A stretch of DNA of 45,311 nucleotides from Asterionellopsis glacialis (lineage: Eukaryota > Bacillariophyta > Plagiogrammaphyceae > Rhaphoneidales > Asterionellopsidaceae). Made by a program: the position numbers and the translations under genes. The notes below the pieces were generated by a model. That model saw only the letters and a program-made list of their open reading frames with translations, made no database searches and was not told where the DNA came from. The DNA is taken from assembly GCA_014885115.2 (NCBI GenBank), contig WKLE02005142.1:1-45311 (forward strand). Reading direction: 5' to 3'. Positions 1-10,559 of this stretch are shown here, one piece after another; position 1 is the stretch's first letter, and the number at the start of each line of letters is the position of its first letter.

Positions 1-706
1 CTATTTTTTGGTATTATTATAGTACCCCCCACCTTTACCCCCAAGAGTACAACGTCTTTTATATTTGCTGCCATCTGTTGCGAAGGTAAAGCTGATTGAA
101 TGTCAGAGTGTACAGTAAGAAGTAACAATGTTTTGAACCACCCTTTATGATCTTACAACCCAAAATGTACAACATGCTTTGATGTCAAACAATTGTGCAG
201 GGCGAATTGTACAACACGCAAGATGAATTTCTTTTAAAAATATTTAAACCATAAATTGTAATATTATTGATCTTTATATATCATTTGGCGTAATCAGTAG
301 GTATTAGATGATGTTGTACCTTCAGGTATCTCCTTTCTCCATTTTGTACCGGTACTTGATACTTTGAAAATATAGGCTTTTAATTCATTCTTTTATAAAC
401 AGGTATACATCAATCTACAGTATTGTAGGTTGAGCTTAACTTCTAGTCTACAGAAGCAGTTTACTACTACTTAAAGTAGATGTAAACGAATATTTTTCTC
501 CGTTATGCTTTTTTCATGACTCATAACAATTTCACTTTAATTGCTTTTTTTCTTCGACAAAATATCACACACTTTGTTAAAACAAACAACCAAACAAATC
601 ATGTATTCGTTTCCTACCAGGAACAAATTGTCATCGCTCAATTATTTAAAAAACAATGTATTCATTTCAATATATTACATTATATTGTCATGCATCATAA
701 TATATT
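1..706. other. Intergenic region, no gene recognised
   Basis: This is AT-rich sequence downstream of the methyltransferase gene that ends at 707. Short open frames near 516-879 are poor in composition and partly antisense to that gene, so I do not call them. The hexamer GTACAA recurs at about 48, 167 and 208, but no repeat unit or terminal inverted repeat can be assigned. Confidence 0.5.
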
Positions 707-2056
707 TTATATGGGTAAGAATGAATGGGGATCAAATCGTCCTACCACCACAATATGTCCTTCACGGAAATAATAATGTGGACTTCTCATTGGATGATCG
801 GATGATTCAAATCGTTCCAACTTTCTCCATAACAATTGATCTTCTTGTGGTAATCTTGTACCGGCTGCTTGTGCTATAAGTGCATGATATTCAAAGATGG
901 ATTGTATAAATTCAGTTTCCACGGGACTTAGTGGTGATCGTCGTTCGCCGTACACATAGGCAAAGTTAATATGTGCCAAGTCTGCTTGACGGAATAATTC
1001 AGGTAATTGTGGTGTACGCAAGCACCCCTTAATATTCACCATTTCGTGTTTTGTATGCTGATACAAGGTCCATGAATGTGTCGGATTATGAAGAGTTGGA
1101 CATATCATATTACTAGCTAAATCTAATTCCTTGACAGCTACGATACCATTGGGTTTTAAAATTCTGCGAAATTCACCTAAACATTGTAATAGTTCGACAT
1201 CCGACAAGTATTGTGTTACATTGGCACACCATACAACATCAAATGTATTGTTTGCAAATGGTATTTGTGTAACATTTCCAATTTGTACATGAATGGATGG
1301 ATGTTGCTGACTATTCCCACTATCACTGCCACTACTAGTCGTCATGTGGTGAGCAAGTTGTTGTGCTGCCTTAACATTGGCAGGTGATATATCCAAGGCT
1401 TCGATATGTCCTGTAGGTCCAACTAATTCAGATAACATGGGTAAAAAACATCCACCACCACATCCAGCATCTAAAACTTTAGACCCACGTTCAATCCCTA
1501 CCATACGTATCATTTTTTCATATTCAGGTTTCATGGCTTGAAAATGGGTATCTAAATAATTGGCAAATGATAAATCATATTCTTCATTACTAGTCGAAGC
1601 TGATAAATTAGTAGTAGGAGTAGTTGTTGTTAACGTCGTAAATGAAGCTGGAATCGTAGTCGTAGTAGATCCCATTTCGGATAAGAAAGGTATCTGCTGC
1701 GGCTGTTGTTGTTGTTGTTCTGTCATCATTAATGTATCACCATTTTTGTCATCAGACTGTTGTTGTTGTTGTTCTGGTACCATTGTCATGTCCGTACCTG
1801 TATTATTCGTATCATTATGATTTGAATCATTTAACAAATCACATACCACAGCATCGACATCAACATCGACATCAATATTAGTTCCATTATTTAGTTCTTC
1901 TTCTGTATTTAATTCATTCAATGTTTCAGCTAAAAGGATACAATCAGGATCATTTTCATCACCATCACTGCCACAACATGGTGCTAACAATTCGTCTTCA
2001 TTTTGTTGTTGATGTTGCTGATGTTGTTGTGCATTATTATTGTCATTTGAATTCAT
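707..2056 (-). CDS. Class I SAM-dependent methyltransferase
   Basis: The 449-residue protein transfers a methyl group from S-adenosylmethionine to an unknown substrate. The first ~160 residues are disordered and rich in Gln, Asn, Asp and Thr. The catalytic domain follows, with motif I KVLDAGCGGGC at 193-203, the acidic post-I stretch HIEALDIS near 217-224, and the motif FDVVWCANVTQYL typical of motif IV in the Methyltransf_11/UbiE-like group. The layout (GRILKP-like RRILKPNG, then a C-terminal helical part) matches small-molecule methyltransferases, but the substrate cannot be inferred. No signal peptide is visible, so it is probably cytosolic. The start ATG at 2056 lies just downstream of a GAAC microsatellite. 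No intron is needed. Gene reality is well supported; substrate unknown. Confidence 0.85.
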   Translation of the reverse strand: MNSNDNNNAQQHQQHQQQNEDELLAPCCGSDGDENDPDCILLAETLNELNTEEELNNGTNIDVDVDVDAVVCDLLNDSNHNDTNNTGTDMTMVPEQQQQQSDDKNGDTLMMTEQQQQQPQQIPFLSEMGSTTTTIPASFTTLTTTTPTTNLSASTSNEEYDLSFANYLDTHFQAMKPEYEKMIRMVGIERGSKVLDAGCGGGCFLPMLSELVGPTGHIEALDISPANVKAAQQLAHHMTTSSGSDSGNSQQHPSIHVQIGNVTQIPFANNTFDVVWCANVTQYLSDVELLQCLGEFRRILKPNGIVAVKELDLASNMICPTLHNPTHSWTLYQHTKHEMVNIKGCLRTPQLPELFRQADLAHINFAYVYGERRSPLSPVETEFIQSIFEYHALIAQAAGTRLPQEDQLLWRKLERFESSDHPMRSPHYYFREGHIVVVGRFDPHSFLPI

Positions 2057-2075
2057 ACTCGTATGAAATGACGAC

Positions 2076-2099
2076 GAACGAACGAACGAACGAACGAAC
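2076..2099. repeat. (GAAC)6 microsatellite
   Basis: Six perfect GAAC units lie about 20 bases upstream of the methyltransferase start on the opposite strand, so they fall in its 5' leader or core promoter. Confidence 0.9.
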
Positions 2100-2432
2100 C
2101 ACGGGATATTCCAAAATAATTACAAACCGTCAGACAATTATGGGAAAAGAAACACAATGACAAGAATCTGTGCAAAAGCCAACTCGACTAATAAATCAAT
2201 ATAAGTATAGATTGATGTAGATCGTCGTGTTCTGATTGAGCTGACAAAAATGACGGTGTCAGTTATATGCGATGCGATTGTGTCGTGTGCCGATGAACAA
2301 AAAAGATCTTTTTGCTGATGTGTGGTGGTATGTGGTATGTGACGCCCCACACGGAGACGATGTCTCTTTGTACTTCCACTTCTGGGCTTTCTTTCCGTTG
2401 TCAAGGATGTAGACTAAAAAAGATAAAAGATA
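2100..2432. promoter_or_regulatory. Upstream region of the methyltransferase gene, and tRNA 3' flank
   Basis: This region separates the methyltransferase start from the tRNA. On the minus strand the tRNA is followed immediately by T-runs (A-runs on the plus strand at about 2415-2428), which would serve as a Pol III terminator. No gene is seen. Confidence 0.4.
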
Positions 2433-2504
2433 GGTCGGCTCCGGGAATCGAACCCGGGACCTCTTCCACCCTAAAGAAGAATCATACCCCTAGACCAAGC
2501 CGAC
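2433..2504 (-). tRNA. tRNA-Pro (anticodon AGG)
   Basis: The 72-base gene folds as a complete cloverleaf. The acceptor stem is GTCGGCT/AGCCGAC (7 perfect pairs). The D-arm contains the A-box TGGTCTAGGGG. The anticodon stem is CTTCT/GGAAG (one G-T pair) around the loop TTAGGGT, giving AGG. The T-arm CCCGG GTTCGAT CCGGG holds the B-box GGTTCGATTCC. There is no intron and CCA is not encoded, as expected for a nuclear tRNA. It resembles eukaryotic tRNA-Pro closely. Confidence 0.96.
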
Positions 2505-3386
2505 ATATTCCGTTGAAGGTCAGACGATTAGAGGGGGCACATCGCAAATCTTAATCTCTGTTTAATTGATCTTTCAGAAAGGAAGTTTTCTTAAGTACTT
2601 ATCATTTTTTTTAATACTACTTATATTCACTTTGTAATTATGGAAGTAAAAAATTGAATAGAAAAAAACCAATTTTAGAAAATTTCATGATGAATTTTAT
2701 CTATTTTACGATAATTATGAATATGACTCTACTAGACCACGTACGGTGCCTTGTATGTACCTGTAAAAACAAAAATAAACAATATAACAAATACGTACCA
2801 GGTACAGGTACAGCCGATTTTTTAGGAGTGGGCGCGGACAAGAAAAAACTTGGATCGGAATACCATGTGTTTCAGTATTGCATAGTGAGAATCTAAGTAT
2901 TGGAATGTATGGTTTTCTATATTGCAGAAATGTAGATAGAATATACTTTCCAATTTCCGTTGAATCGGGGACTGCATGGAAATAAAATTATATACAAATC
3001 TTTATACTATACGAATAAACAGATTTTTCAACTATCGCATTCCAATTTAATTTCCCAAGACTCACCCTTCCGGATGGAAATTTGAATTCTGGATGGATCT
3101 GGACACACATGAAGGCATACTCGCTAGTGCACAGAGTCTTTCATTACTGCTTGTCTCGATTGGCTGACAAGAGACTTTTGTGTACCATAGTCTACATATA
3201 TAGTTTCAAGTCTACATTGCAAATAGAAGCAAAACGCATCCATAAGACTGAGTAACCGCTGAGTAACCTCCCACCACTAGCAATTAGATACTGTAGCACT
3301 CCGTCATCGTTCAAGTGGTCCTACACGCGAACTTCGTGTCATCATCTGCCCCGACTCCCTCCCCAAAACACAAGAGCCCTCTCCAC
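2505..3386. other. Intergenic region between tRNA-Pro and the membrane-protein gene
   Basis: No gene is supported. It should contain the tRNA 5' flank and the promoter of the gene starting near 3387. A short open frame begins with ATG at 3109 and ends at the duplicated GAGTAAC motif near 3250-3268. This could be an unrecognised 5' exon, because the downstream protein lacks a signal peptide, but I cannot prove a splice. Confidence 0.4.
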
Positions 3387-4679
3387 ATGAGCAACCTTCT
3401 TCCTCAAAGTTACAACAAGAAATTTACATTTGTCTACTACGATACAGCTTCTTCGACCAACGTGACAGTCACAAGTAACTTACCGAACGAGTACAATCAT
3501 CATTATTCTCCAAGAGTTGCGGCGATCATTGAGTATTATTTGAATCCCAACATTACCATGTCGTCTGACTTTACAACATTCTCAGATGAAGCGACGGATT
3601 TACCATTGAAATATCAATGCGTTGACATTTTGCAAGGGGATGAAGAAATTGGACGCATTGGATCCACGCCTATACAATTTTACTATGACTTGGCCTATGA
3701 TACCTCTGTCTATGATTCCTTGGACGATGCGGTCGTGGTATTGGAATCCAATTTGGTACAACAAATAGCTACCTATTATCGAATATTACCTGACGGAGTG
3801 GCATGTTATGATGTTCCTTTGGACAAACCCTTGTGGATTGTGGGAGTTGATTCACAAGTACAAGATGAAGCCAATGTCGATTTGGACCGTGACAGCCAAT
3901 GTCAAGAATTGACCGAGTACCCAACGGGCTATGAATGTACCTTTATGACGGGATCCATGACGTTTAATATTGTAGGACCCCCGGAAACGACTGACTTGGT
4001 GGAATTTGTGCGTGAGCAATTCAACACTCAAGAAGTCACGCATGGGAGTAAAACGGGATTGCAAGCGAAATTTGTCGCAACCCAAATCGATACCACTGCC
4101 TTGGGTGCGGGCAGTGGTTTCAAGGATGAACTAGCGATTGGTATCAATTCCGTACAAGACGAAATTACAGCACCACCGGAGGAAGAGATTACCATTGAAG
4201 GTGGTTTCTTTGTGGCTGGATTGGTGGTGGTATCGGCTCTCTTTGCCGGTGTCATGTTTCGTCGGTACCGTAAACGACGAACAACGGCATTGGCCAAGGA
4301 AGTAGATGCTATTATAGAAGCTGAATATGAGAATGGTCCCCAAGGTCAACATGACCGTACCTTTGAATTGGATCGTTCGATAGATGGACAGTCCCATGAT
4401 GCATCATCCGCAGATGATTTAGGAGTTGGACGGTATGATATTGAAGAAGATGAAGATATGGTCATTTTGCCAACCAAGAGACAATACAGTTTTGAATTGG
4501 GGGGTCTCATGAAGAATGAATTATTGGGTGTGCACGGTGATACTCAAATTCGTGCGTCGGGTGTGACTGCATCTGACGCGGAAGCAGAAGCTGACAGTGA
4601 TGCGGACAGTTGGGCACAAACAGAAGGTAGTATCGGTAGCATTGAACTTCACTTGGAACCTATTACAGCGGAAGTTTAA
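3387..4679 (+). CDS. Single-pass membrane protein, unknown function
   Basis: From the first ATG at 3387 the protein has 430 residues; the open frame reaches back to a GTG at 3315. A large N-terminal domain carries several N-x-S/T sites (for example NVTV and NITM) and scattered cysteines, as expected for a lumenal or extracellular domain. One hydrophobic segment (FFVAGLVVVSALFAGVMF) follows, then the basic stop-transfer FRRYRKRR and an acidic, Ser/Asp-rich cytoplasmic tail of about 130 residues. The topology is type I, yet no signal peptide is present. The true N-terminus may therefore be encoded by an unrecognised upstream exon. I do not recognise the family; secreted or membrane diatom proteins of this layout are common. 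Confidence 0.75.
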   Translation: MSNLLPQSYNKKFTFVYYDTASSTNVTVTSNLPNEYNHHYSPRVAAIIEYYLNPNITMSSDFTTFSDEATDLPLKYQCVDILQGDEEIGRIGSTPIQFYYDLAYDTSVYDSLDDAVVVLESNLVQQIATYYRILPDGVACYDVPLDKPLWIVGVDSQVQDEANVDLDRDSQCQELTEYPTGYECTFMTGSMTFNIVGPPETTDLVEFVREQFNTQEVTHGSKTGLQAKFVATQIDTTALGAGSGFKDELAIGINSVQDEITAPPEEEITIEGGFFVAGLVVVSALFAGVMFRRYRKRRTTALAKEVDAIIEAEYENGPQGQHDRTFELDRSIDGQSHDASSADDLGVGRYDIEEDEDMVILPTKRQYSFELGGLMKNELLGVHGDTQIRASGVTASDAEAEADSDADSWAQTEGSIGSIELHLEPITAEV

Positions 4680-5131
4680 CCAATAAATATCAAGAGAGAA
4701 GGAAAAAAATACTCTTTCCACCGTCTTTTTCTGAGCAATGCGCCAAGAGAAACATGATTTATACTTATGGAGTGTGGAAACAAACTCTTTCTCAAAAAGA
4801 CACATCTGCCTATCTTTGTACGAAACACTTGAAACAGATCATGTATACCATGCAACTAGGGCTATATATATGATTCTTCTATGTGGTGAATTACGAAAGT
4901 ATTTATATAATATATAACAGTCTGAAATAATGCAAGTCCCTTTTTCTGTGCCTGTCTCTCGAATGATGATGTATTCTGATTATCAACCATGTATGCATGC
5001 AAAACACTGTATTTATTCATCATGCATGTACCCGTCTTTTCCTACACATCTTCCCACCCCCTTTTACCCAAACCAATAGTTCACATTTTCATAAACCATC
5101 AAGGCAAGGGATGGGTGGCACACAAACTATT
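4680..5131. other. Intergenic region between convergent genes
   Basis: This holds the 3' ends of the plus-strand membrane-protein gene and the minus-strand gene ending at 5132. It is AT-rich. No further gene, RNA or repeat was recognised. Confidence 0.5.
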
Positions 5132-7291
5132 TTAAGTTTTCGGACCGTCTTGATGATGATGATGAAAACGGTGATGCTTTTGTAAACCGTAGATGTTGTT
5201 GTTCTGATGATTCATCACGGAATATATCTTAATCAATGCATTGGCAGCATGGCCTGTTACATCTAATCGTTGCTCTGTGACATGTATGGCATGTCCTAAA
5301 CCTCCATTAGGATTATAACCTTCGACTGCTGCTGCTGATGAGGGCAATGATGTTGCTTGTTGAATTTTCTGTAAAAAATGAATAGCAGCATCAATATACT
5401 TCATGTAAGAATCAATTTTGGTTTGACAATAATACGACATCTTTTGTTTGTTATTTTTGTTGTCTGATGAATGATTTGCTTGTTTATCATCATGCTCTAA
5501 CAAGGTTGAAGCTATATGAATACATTCTGCAAGAGCTTCAAGTCCACATGCAATTTCAACAGTTGCTAATTGTTCATAATGGCCTAATAAAAGCTGGTCG
5601 TGCCACGATGGAGACATTGTAATAGCATCACATAATTCAAATATATAGTCTGCAACCATGAGTGCCGTCACTTCTCGTCCTTTTTCTTGTTTTGGTTGCT
5701 GCTGTTCTACTTGGCCAGAAATAGCTTTAGCAGTGGTGGTACGTTTCGAAGCTATCTTACTTTCATCTTTAGTTGCTTCTGTTATGCCAATAGGAACAAT
5801 TGCTTTTCGTGAAACAGCAATAGTGACCTTGTTGTTGTTGGATGTTCTTTTTTTGGCTACAAGCGATGGTGGTTGTTTATCTTGTTCTAACAGCAATAAT
5901 TCAGAAAATAATTTTCCAAAACATTGTACTTGCCAATTCCCAAAAAAACTTGTATAATCTTTCCCAACATTACCATTTCTATAATAATTGGAATAAAACA
6001 GAAATGCTTTACTTACAGCTGGTAGAATGGCATTTCGTGTTGCTTCTGAAAGAAGCATTCTATGTTGCTGTTGTTGTTGCTGCTGCTTATTGTCAATAGT
6101 TGTGTATGACAATGATGATGAAAAGGTATAGGCTTCCATGAGTGCTAGTAAAGCTTCTCCAGGATAAAATTCAATCCCTCTATATATATCAGCATAATCT
6201 CCAAAGGTAATACCGAAAGCACCACCATTGGATGGTGATTGCATCGCTAATATACCTCGTGCCAAACGATCAATCGGTGGGATAGTTTCCAAAGTATCTC
6301 CCATGGTGTTTGATATTTCGTTGGAAGGTTTTGTCGTTGTCGTCTTTGTTGCTGTAAAATGTTTGCCACCATTGATTATTGATGATCGTAATGCTTGGAT
6401 TGTTGTTAAAATTAATAATGCAGAATGTGCAATATTTGATGGTTCTTGCAGTAGTCTTGTTGGTATAATGGCACAAGAAGTGTCATTATCACCAGCATCA
6501 CTACTTATATTAGAAAACCAAAACTGTTCTTGTTGACGTTGACTATACTTTACATTTTCTCCGGAAAGAACAGAAAGATCTAACACTTCAGTTGTATACG
6601 TACAGATTGTTTGTTGGATGGCCTTGGAAAGTCTTTGAATTGTTTGTTGATTATCTTGTGGAGACTTTGCTGTTTCACGAGGTGCACTGGAACAACTCCT
6701 ACTAGTAGTACGATTCTTAAAAAAATCTACCAATGTAGCTGCATCCCATGCACTTCCTAAATCTCGAATAGGACAATGAGCGTTATGGATACGTTGACCA
6801 CCACCATCTCCTCTTTCAGGCAGACAACGATAGTAAAATCGATTCAATTTTGGATCAACCATGAATGCAAAATAATGAATCATTCGAAATAACATATCTA
6901 GAATGATTGCATTTCGCGTATTTCTACTAGTATCCGCAGTAGTATCATACTCGTTGTATTCCTGTAACATCATTGGACTAGTACAACGATGATGTGGGAC
7001 TTTGACCTGTTTTGGTAATTTAAATGGCATATTTTTTGCACAACAGGTGAGAGATGAAGGCGCACCAAACCATATAGTTTTTGTAGGTTGTTGTCTTCTC
7101 AGAAAAAAATTCGAGAAAGAAACTATTGGTGGAATTGAAAATCCGTTAACCACACAACAGCAAATAAGAAGTTGAAGGATGATGAACTTGAACAAGCGGA
7201 TTGTAGAAGAAGAAGAAGTTACAACGTTATTTCTACAAATATTGAATCGTATTCGCATCTTGTCACATTTTGAGGCGATCTTCAAAGACAT
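5132..7291 (-). CDS. Plastid-targeted six-hairpin (alpha/alpha-barrel)-like protein
   Basis: The 719-residue protein starts with a basic segment and a hydrophobic core (LFKFIILQLLICCCVVNG) ending at VNG-F51, a diatom signal peptide with Phe at the cleavage site, followed by a Ser/Arg-rich transit-like region. The body has motifs that I associate with (alpha/alpha)6 or six-hairpin glycosidase/epimerase-like proteins: RDLGSAWDA at 176-184, an N-x-A-x-x-ALL-like helix near 287-300, FYPGEALLALMEAY at 375-388, and a C-terminal GYNPNGGLGH segment. Gln/Thr/Lys-rich inserts separate these blocks and make the protein longer than bacterial relatives. The family link is from memory of motifs only; the substrate is unknown. 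A second ATG lies 11 codons downstream (MRIRFN). Single exon. Confidence 0.7.
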   Translation of the reverse strand: MSLKIASKCDKMRIRFNICRNNVVTSSSSTIRLFKFIILQLLICCCVVNGFSIPPIVSFSNFFLRRQQPTKTIWFGAPSSLTCCAKNMPFKLPKQVKVPHHRCTSPMMLQEYNEYDTTADTSRNTRNAIILDMLFRMIHYFAFMVDPKLNRFYYRCLPERGDGGGQRIHNAHCPIRDLGSAWDAATLVDFFKNRTTSRSCSSAPRETAKSPQDNQQTIQRLSKAIQQTICTYTTEVLDLSVLSGENVKYSQRQQEQFWFSNISSDAGDNDTSCAIIPTRLLQEPSNIAHSALLILTTIQALRSSIINGGKHFTATKTTTTKPSNEISNTMGDTLETIPPIDRLARGILAMQSPSNGGAFGITFGDYADIYRGIEFYPGEALLALMEAYTFSSSLSYTTIDNKQQQQQQQHRMLLSEATRNAILPAVSKAFLFYSNYYRNGNVGKDYTSFFGNWQVQCFGKLFSELLLLEQDKQPPSLVAKKRTSNNNKVTIAVSRKAIVPIGITEATKDESKIASKRTTTAKAISGQVEQQQPKQEKGREVTALMVADYIFELCDAITMSPSWHDQLLLGHYEQLATVEIACGLEALAECIHIASTLLEHDDKQANHSSDNKNNKQKMSYYCQTKIDSYMKYIDAAIHFLQKIQQATSLPSSAAAVEGYNPNGGLGHAIHVTEQRLDVTGHAANALIKIYSVMNHQNNNIYGLQKHHRFHHHHQDGPKT

Positions 7292-7743
7292 GAAAAAAGA
7301 ACGGAATTTGAAATTGATTGTGTTTTCTTCGCGTATTTTTGGGAGGTCTTCTCAACAAAGATAGATACGTACCTGTACACACGTTCCCGCTCGTACAGAC
7401 ATCAGTGAACAGGATACAGACAGTAGTGTAGTAAGTACCGGTACCTGGGGTACGCTAAGATGAAGGCGGCAGCGATACAGAAATATGACGCGCTGCGCGA
7501 ATGGCCCCACAAAATATTAATCAAAAGATGGGGAGTGGCTAACTAAAAAGTGGCTGGAACATTGGTCAGGGAGAAATTGCAAGGAATCAAAACGATCTTG
7601 GTCCAATTTTCTTATTACTGTATTTATGCTTTGATTCCTTGTTTTTTCTAAAAGTATCTTGCCAAAGATAGTAAAACCCTTAATTTTTGATACCATAAAA
7701 ACCCAAAGTATGTATCTCCCCAAGATACAATTTGTGTGTTTGC
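7292..7743. other. Intergenic region, head-to-tail genes
   Basis: This is the 5' region of the barrel-like protein gene and the 3' region of MCMBP. It contains GTACC-rich sequence near 7371-7455, for example GTACCGGTACC. No gene is supported; the minus-strand 68-codon frame here is not convincing. Confidence 0.45.
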
Positions 7744-8337
7744 TTAGTGCATGGTAGAGGTATGCATGGCATCATCTAACCGTAATGCTGCCTTCCAATC
7801 ACTGACAGATGCTTCCCGTTTGTGTTTTAGATCAACAGCTTTATTCCCATTATCTAATCCAATACGACTTCTAGCTTGAAGCCTTGTAAGTGTCAACCAA
7901 CGATGAAAGTCTCCCTCTGCAATGTCAGATGTATTACTTTTTGTCATTGCACCTGTAGCAATAGCTACTCTTCGTGCTTTCCTTCGTTCAATGAAATCTT
8001 TTTCAGCTTGTTTCAACACCTCCCTGGTAAGATTAATGTTACTACTTGTTTTGGTTGCACTTTCTCCCGTATGTGCACCGCTTCGGCATCGTACTAGATA
8101 GGACCGAATCCGTAAGATTGATTTTTGTGGCAATACTGCTGTGGCATTCTCCCCATGGTTGTTGTTCGTGTTATTACTGTTATCATCACAATCCATATGA
8201 TCTTCTACTTCAACATTGGAAAGTTCCATCTTGAAGGTGCACGGTAATAATTTGTTACTTTTTGGATGATTCTTGGAGGAAGAACGTGCAGCAGTGCTAT
8301 TCTTTGGCTTTTTAGTAGTAGTGGTAGAAGAAGTACT

Positions 8338-8371
<34 letters not shown>

Positions 8372-10559
8372 AGGGATGATAGCACAATGACTCTGTAATC
8401 TGCTTCAAAGTGGTATTGAAATGCCATGCCTGCATCAAAACGGTATGGAATCCAATGACTTTTGGTTAATGTTGACATGGCTAAAAGTGTTTGTGTGGCA
8501 TTTTGATTCATGGTTGTGCCCTCTTGTAAGGTACTCTGATTCAAGATAAGTGCTGATCCTTTGGGTAATTGTAAAGGTGATGCCAGTAATTTGTTACTGT
8601 GGTTGATGGCGACGTTACTAGTACCCATGAGAGTATTGCCACGTGCTGGAGATGTGATCAATCCAAGGTTCAGACTTTGACAGTCTAATTGAATACTAGC
8701 GACAATCGGACAAATTTCTTGCAACACATGTTGAAGTTTCGTATAGAATTGAGTACATGCCTTTGTATCGGGTAAGACAAGATCCAACGATGCACAACCC
8801 AATGTTGATTCTTCTGTCTTGACAACAGGACCGATACTGCTAGCAGTAGTTGTTGTGGTGGCACTCGACTCGTTGTATTGTGCATCAACACTTGAACGTT
8901 CTGCCATGGAAAGTAATACCATAAGTATAGCTTCTGCAGCTGTCGAGTTCTTTCCCTGAAACAAGACATTCGATAGTGCTTGAATTGTAAATGTACGATC
9001 ATCATCATCATCACCATTATTACGATCTTCTTGCATCGGTCTTATTGTACCATCATCATTGTCATCTTGAATGTGATTGGTACTACTAGTAGCAGTAGTA
9101 ACATTAGCAGACGAGGAATGTAAAGTATCCTTGGTGACATCATTATTGTCATTCCCCATATTATCCAAATCACATCTTGTATAGCAAAGAACATGAAGGC
9201 GGGGTAATAAACTTGGTGGTGGTATAACTAATCGATCATCTCCAAAATCAAAATCAGATGTAAGATTATTACAAAATCTTTCATCCTCCAGATTGTTGTT
9301 ATCATTGTTTTCATTACCACACCATTCCAAATTATCTTGTTGTTGTTGGTGTGAAAAATCTACATCTAAAGGGTTTAATGATAAAACACCCACCAAGTCC
9401 ACAATTTCATTTAATTTGAGACGATCTTGTGGTTGCTCTTGTTCATTACCTTCGTCACCATGATCATCTTCATAATAAAGTTTAGCCAACACGGGACATT
9501 TTGTAACATCACTATTCATGGTTCCCTCTGCTGTCCACCAACCGTTATTCTTAGTATTATCAATATTGTTGTTGTCGATGCTTTCATTTTCCTTGTCATT
9601 ACTCTTAGGATCCTTTCGTTGCTGCTGCTGCTGCTGCTTTCGAGCAGGAGATTTTAGAAGAACATTTTCATTATCATTTTCATCATTGAAATTGTTGTTT
9701 TGATTGAAATTCGATGGTTCAAGAACAAACGTAGAATTGTTCTCCTTCAGAGTATCATCATCTGCATTGGCTCTAGTACGTTTGTTTCCACGACGACTGT
9801 TCTTGTCATTTTCCAAAATCTCTTCTTCTTTCTCAATGACATTCAATGACTCTTCTTGTCCTTGTTGTTGTTGTTGGTGGTGGTGGTGTTGTTGTAATGC
9901 ATTAGAATGATATTTAGATTCAAATGGTAATGGTACAACCATTAATAAATGACGTTCGGCTAAATCATGTCCAAAATCAAGTGTATCACCACCAGCACCA
10001 TCATTACTTCCGCCAGTATAATAATAATCACGATATTTGGTCTTGACCATACCACCATCATGATCATCGGCTTGTACTTTAGATATATAATATTCCGAAT
10101 CTAACATATCTTGTACCATTCCACGGTATCTAACGATTGTGACATGACGTTTTAAATCAGGTACATTATAATTTTGTAAGAATGTACGATCTAAACAAGG
10201 AATTGCCTGTACATGGTCAAAATAATGTAAGCAAATATGTAAGACTATGTAACCCACGTGTTGACAATAGAGGACGTCAAAGAAAACTATACACTCCCCC
10301 ACAAACAAACAAAGCATACGACAGAATGCTCTACAAACATTCTGTAGTGTGCGTGCGTGAAATGTTGTGGGGGTGGGAACACCAAAACTTGGAAAAAACA
10401 ACAACGTACCGTTGGATCTGTTTGAGATAGTTGATACAGTTGTTCTATTTCAGAAGGCAGAACATCTTCTTTTCCTTTTTGTATTTTAGATGAAATTTCA
10501 TCAATGATTTTTCGTGATGAAGAAGAAGATGAGGATAATGTTGTTCTTGTTGTCGCCAT
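7744..10559 (-). CDS. MCMBP: MCM-complex-binding protein (MCMBP/ETG1), two exons
   Basis: MCMBP binds MCM2-7 in the nucleus and helps assemble or unload the replicative helicase. Exon 1 is 10559-10410 (50 codons, MATTRTTL...SQTDPT). The intron 10409-10207 (203 nt) has donor GTACGT and acceptor TGTACAG, phase 0. Exon 2 runs 10206-7744, giving 870 residues. Family signatures in order: RYRGMVQDMLDSEYY at 76-90, the acidic/Gln insert, KLNEIVDLVGVLSLNP at about 314-329, PRLHVLCYT, and the lid-like segment LQLPKGSALILNQSTLQEG that precedes the C-terminal AAA-like part. Human MCMBP is about 640 residues; the extra length is Asn/Gln/Ser low complexity, including a (TGA)11 tract encoding poly-Ser at 8338-8370. 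The splice junction restores the conserved reading DPT-AIPCLDRTF. Confident family call. Confidence 0.93.

Noticed and set aside
1560..1820. Plus-strand Cys/Val-rich frame
   Set aside because: It is the antisense of the poly-Gln/Asn part of the methyltransferase.
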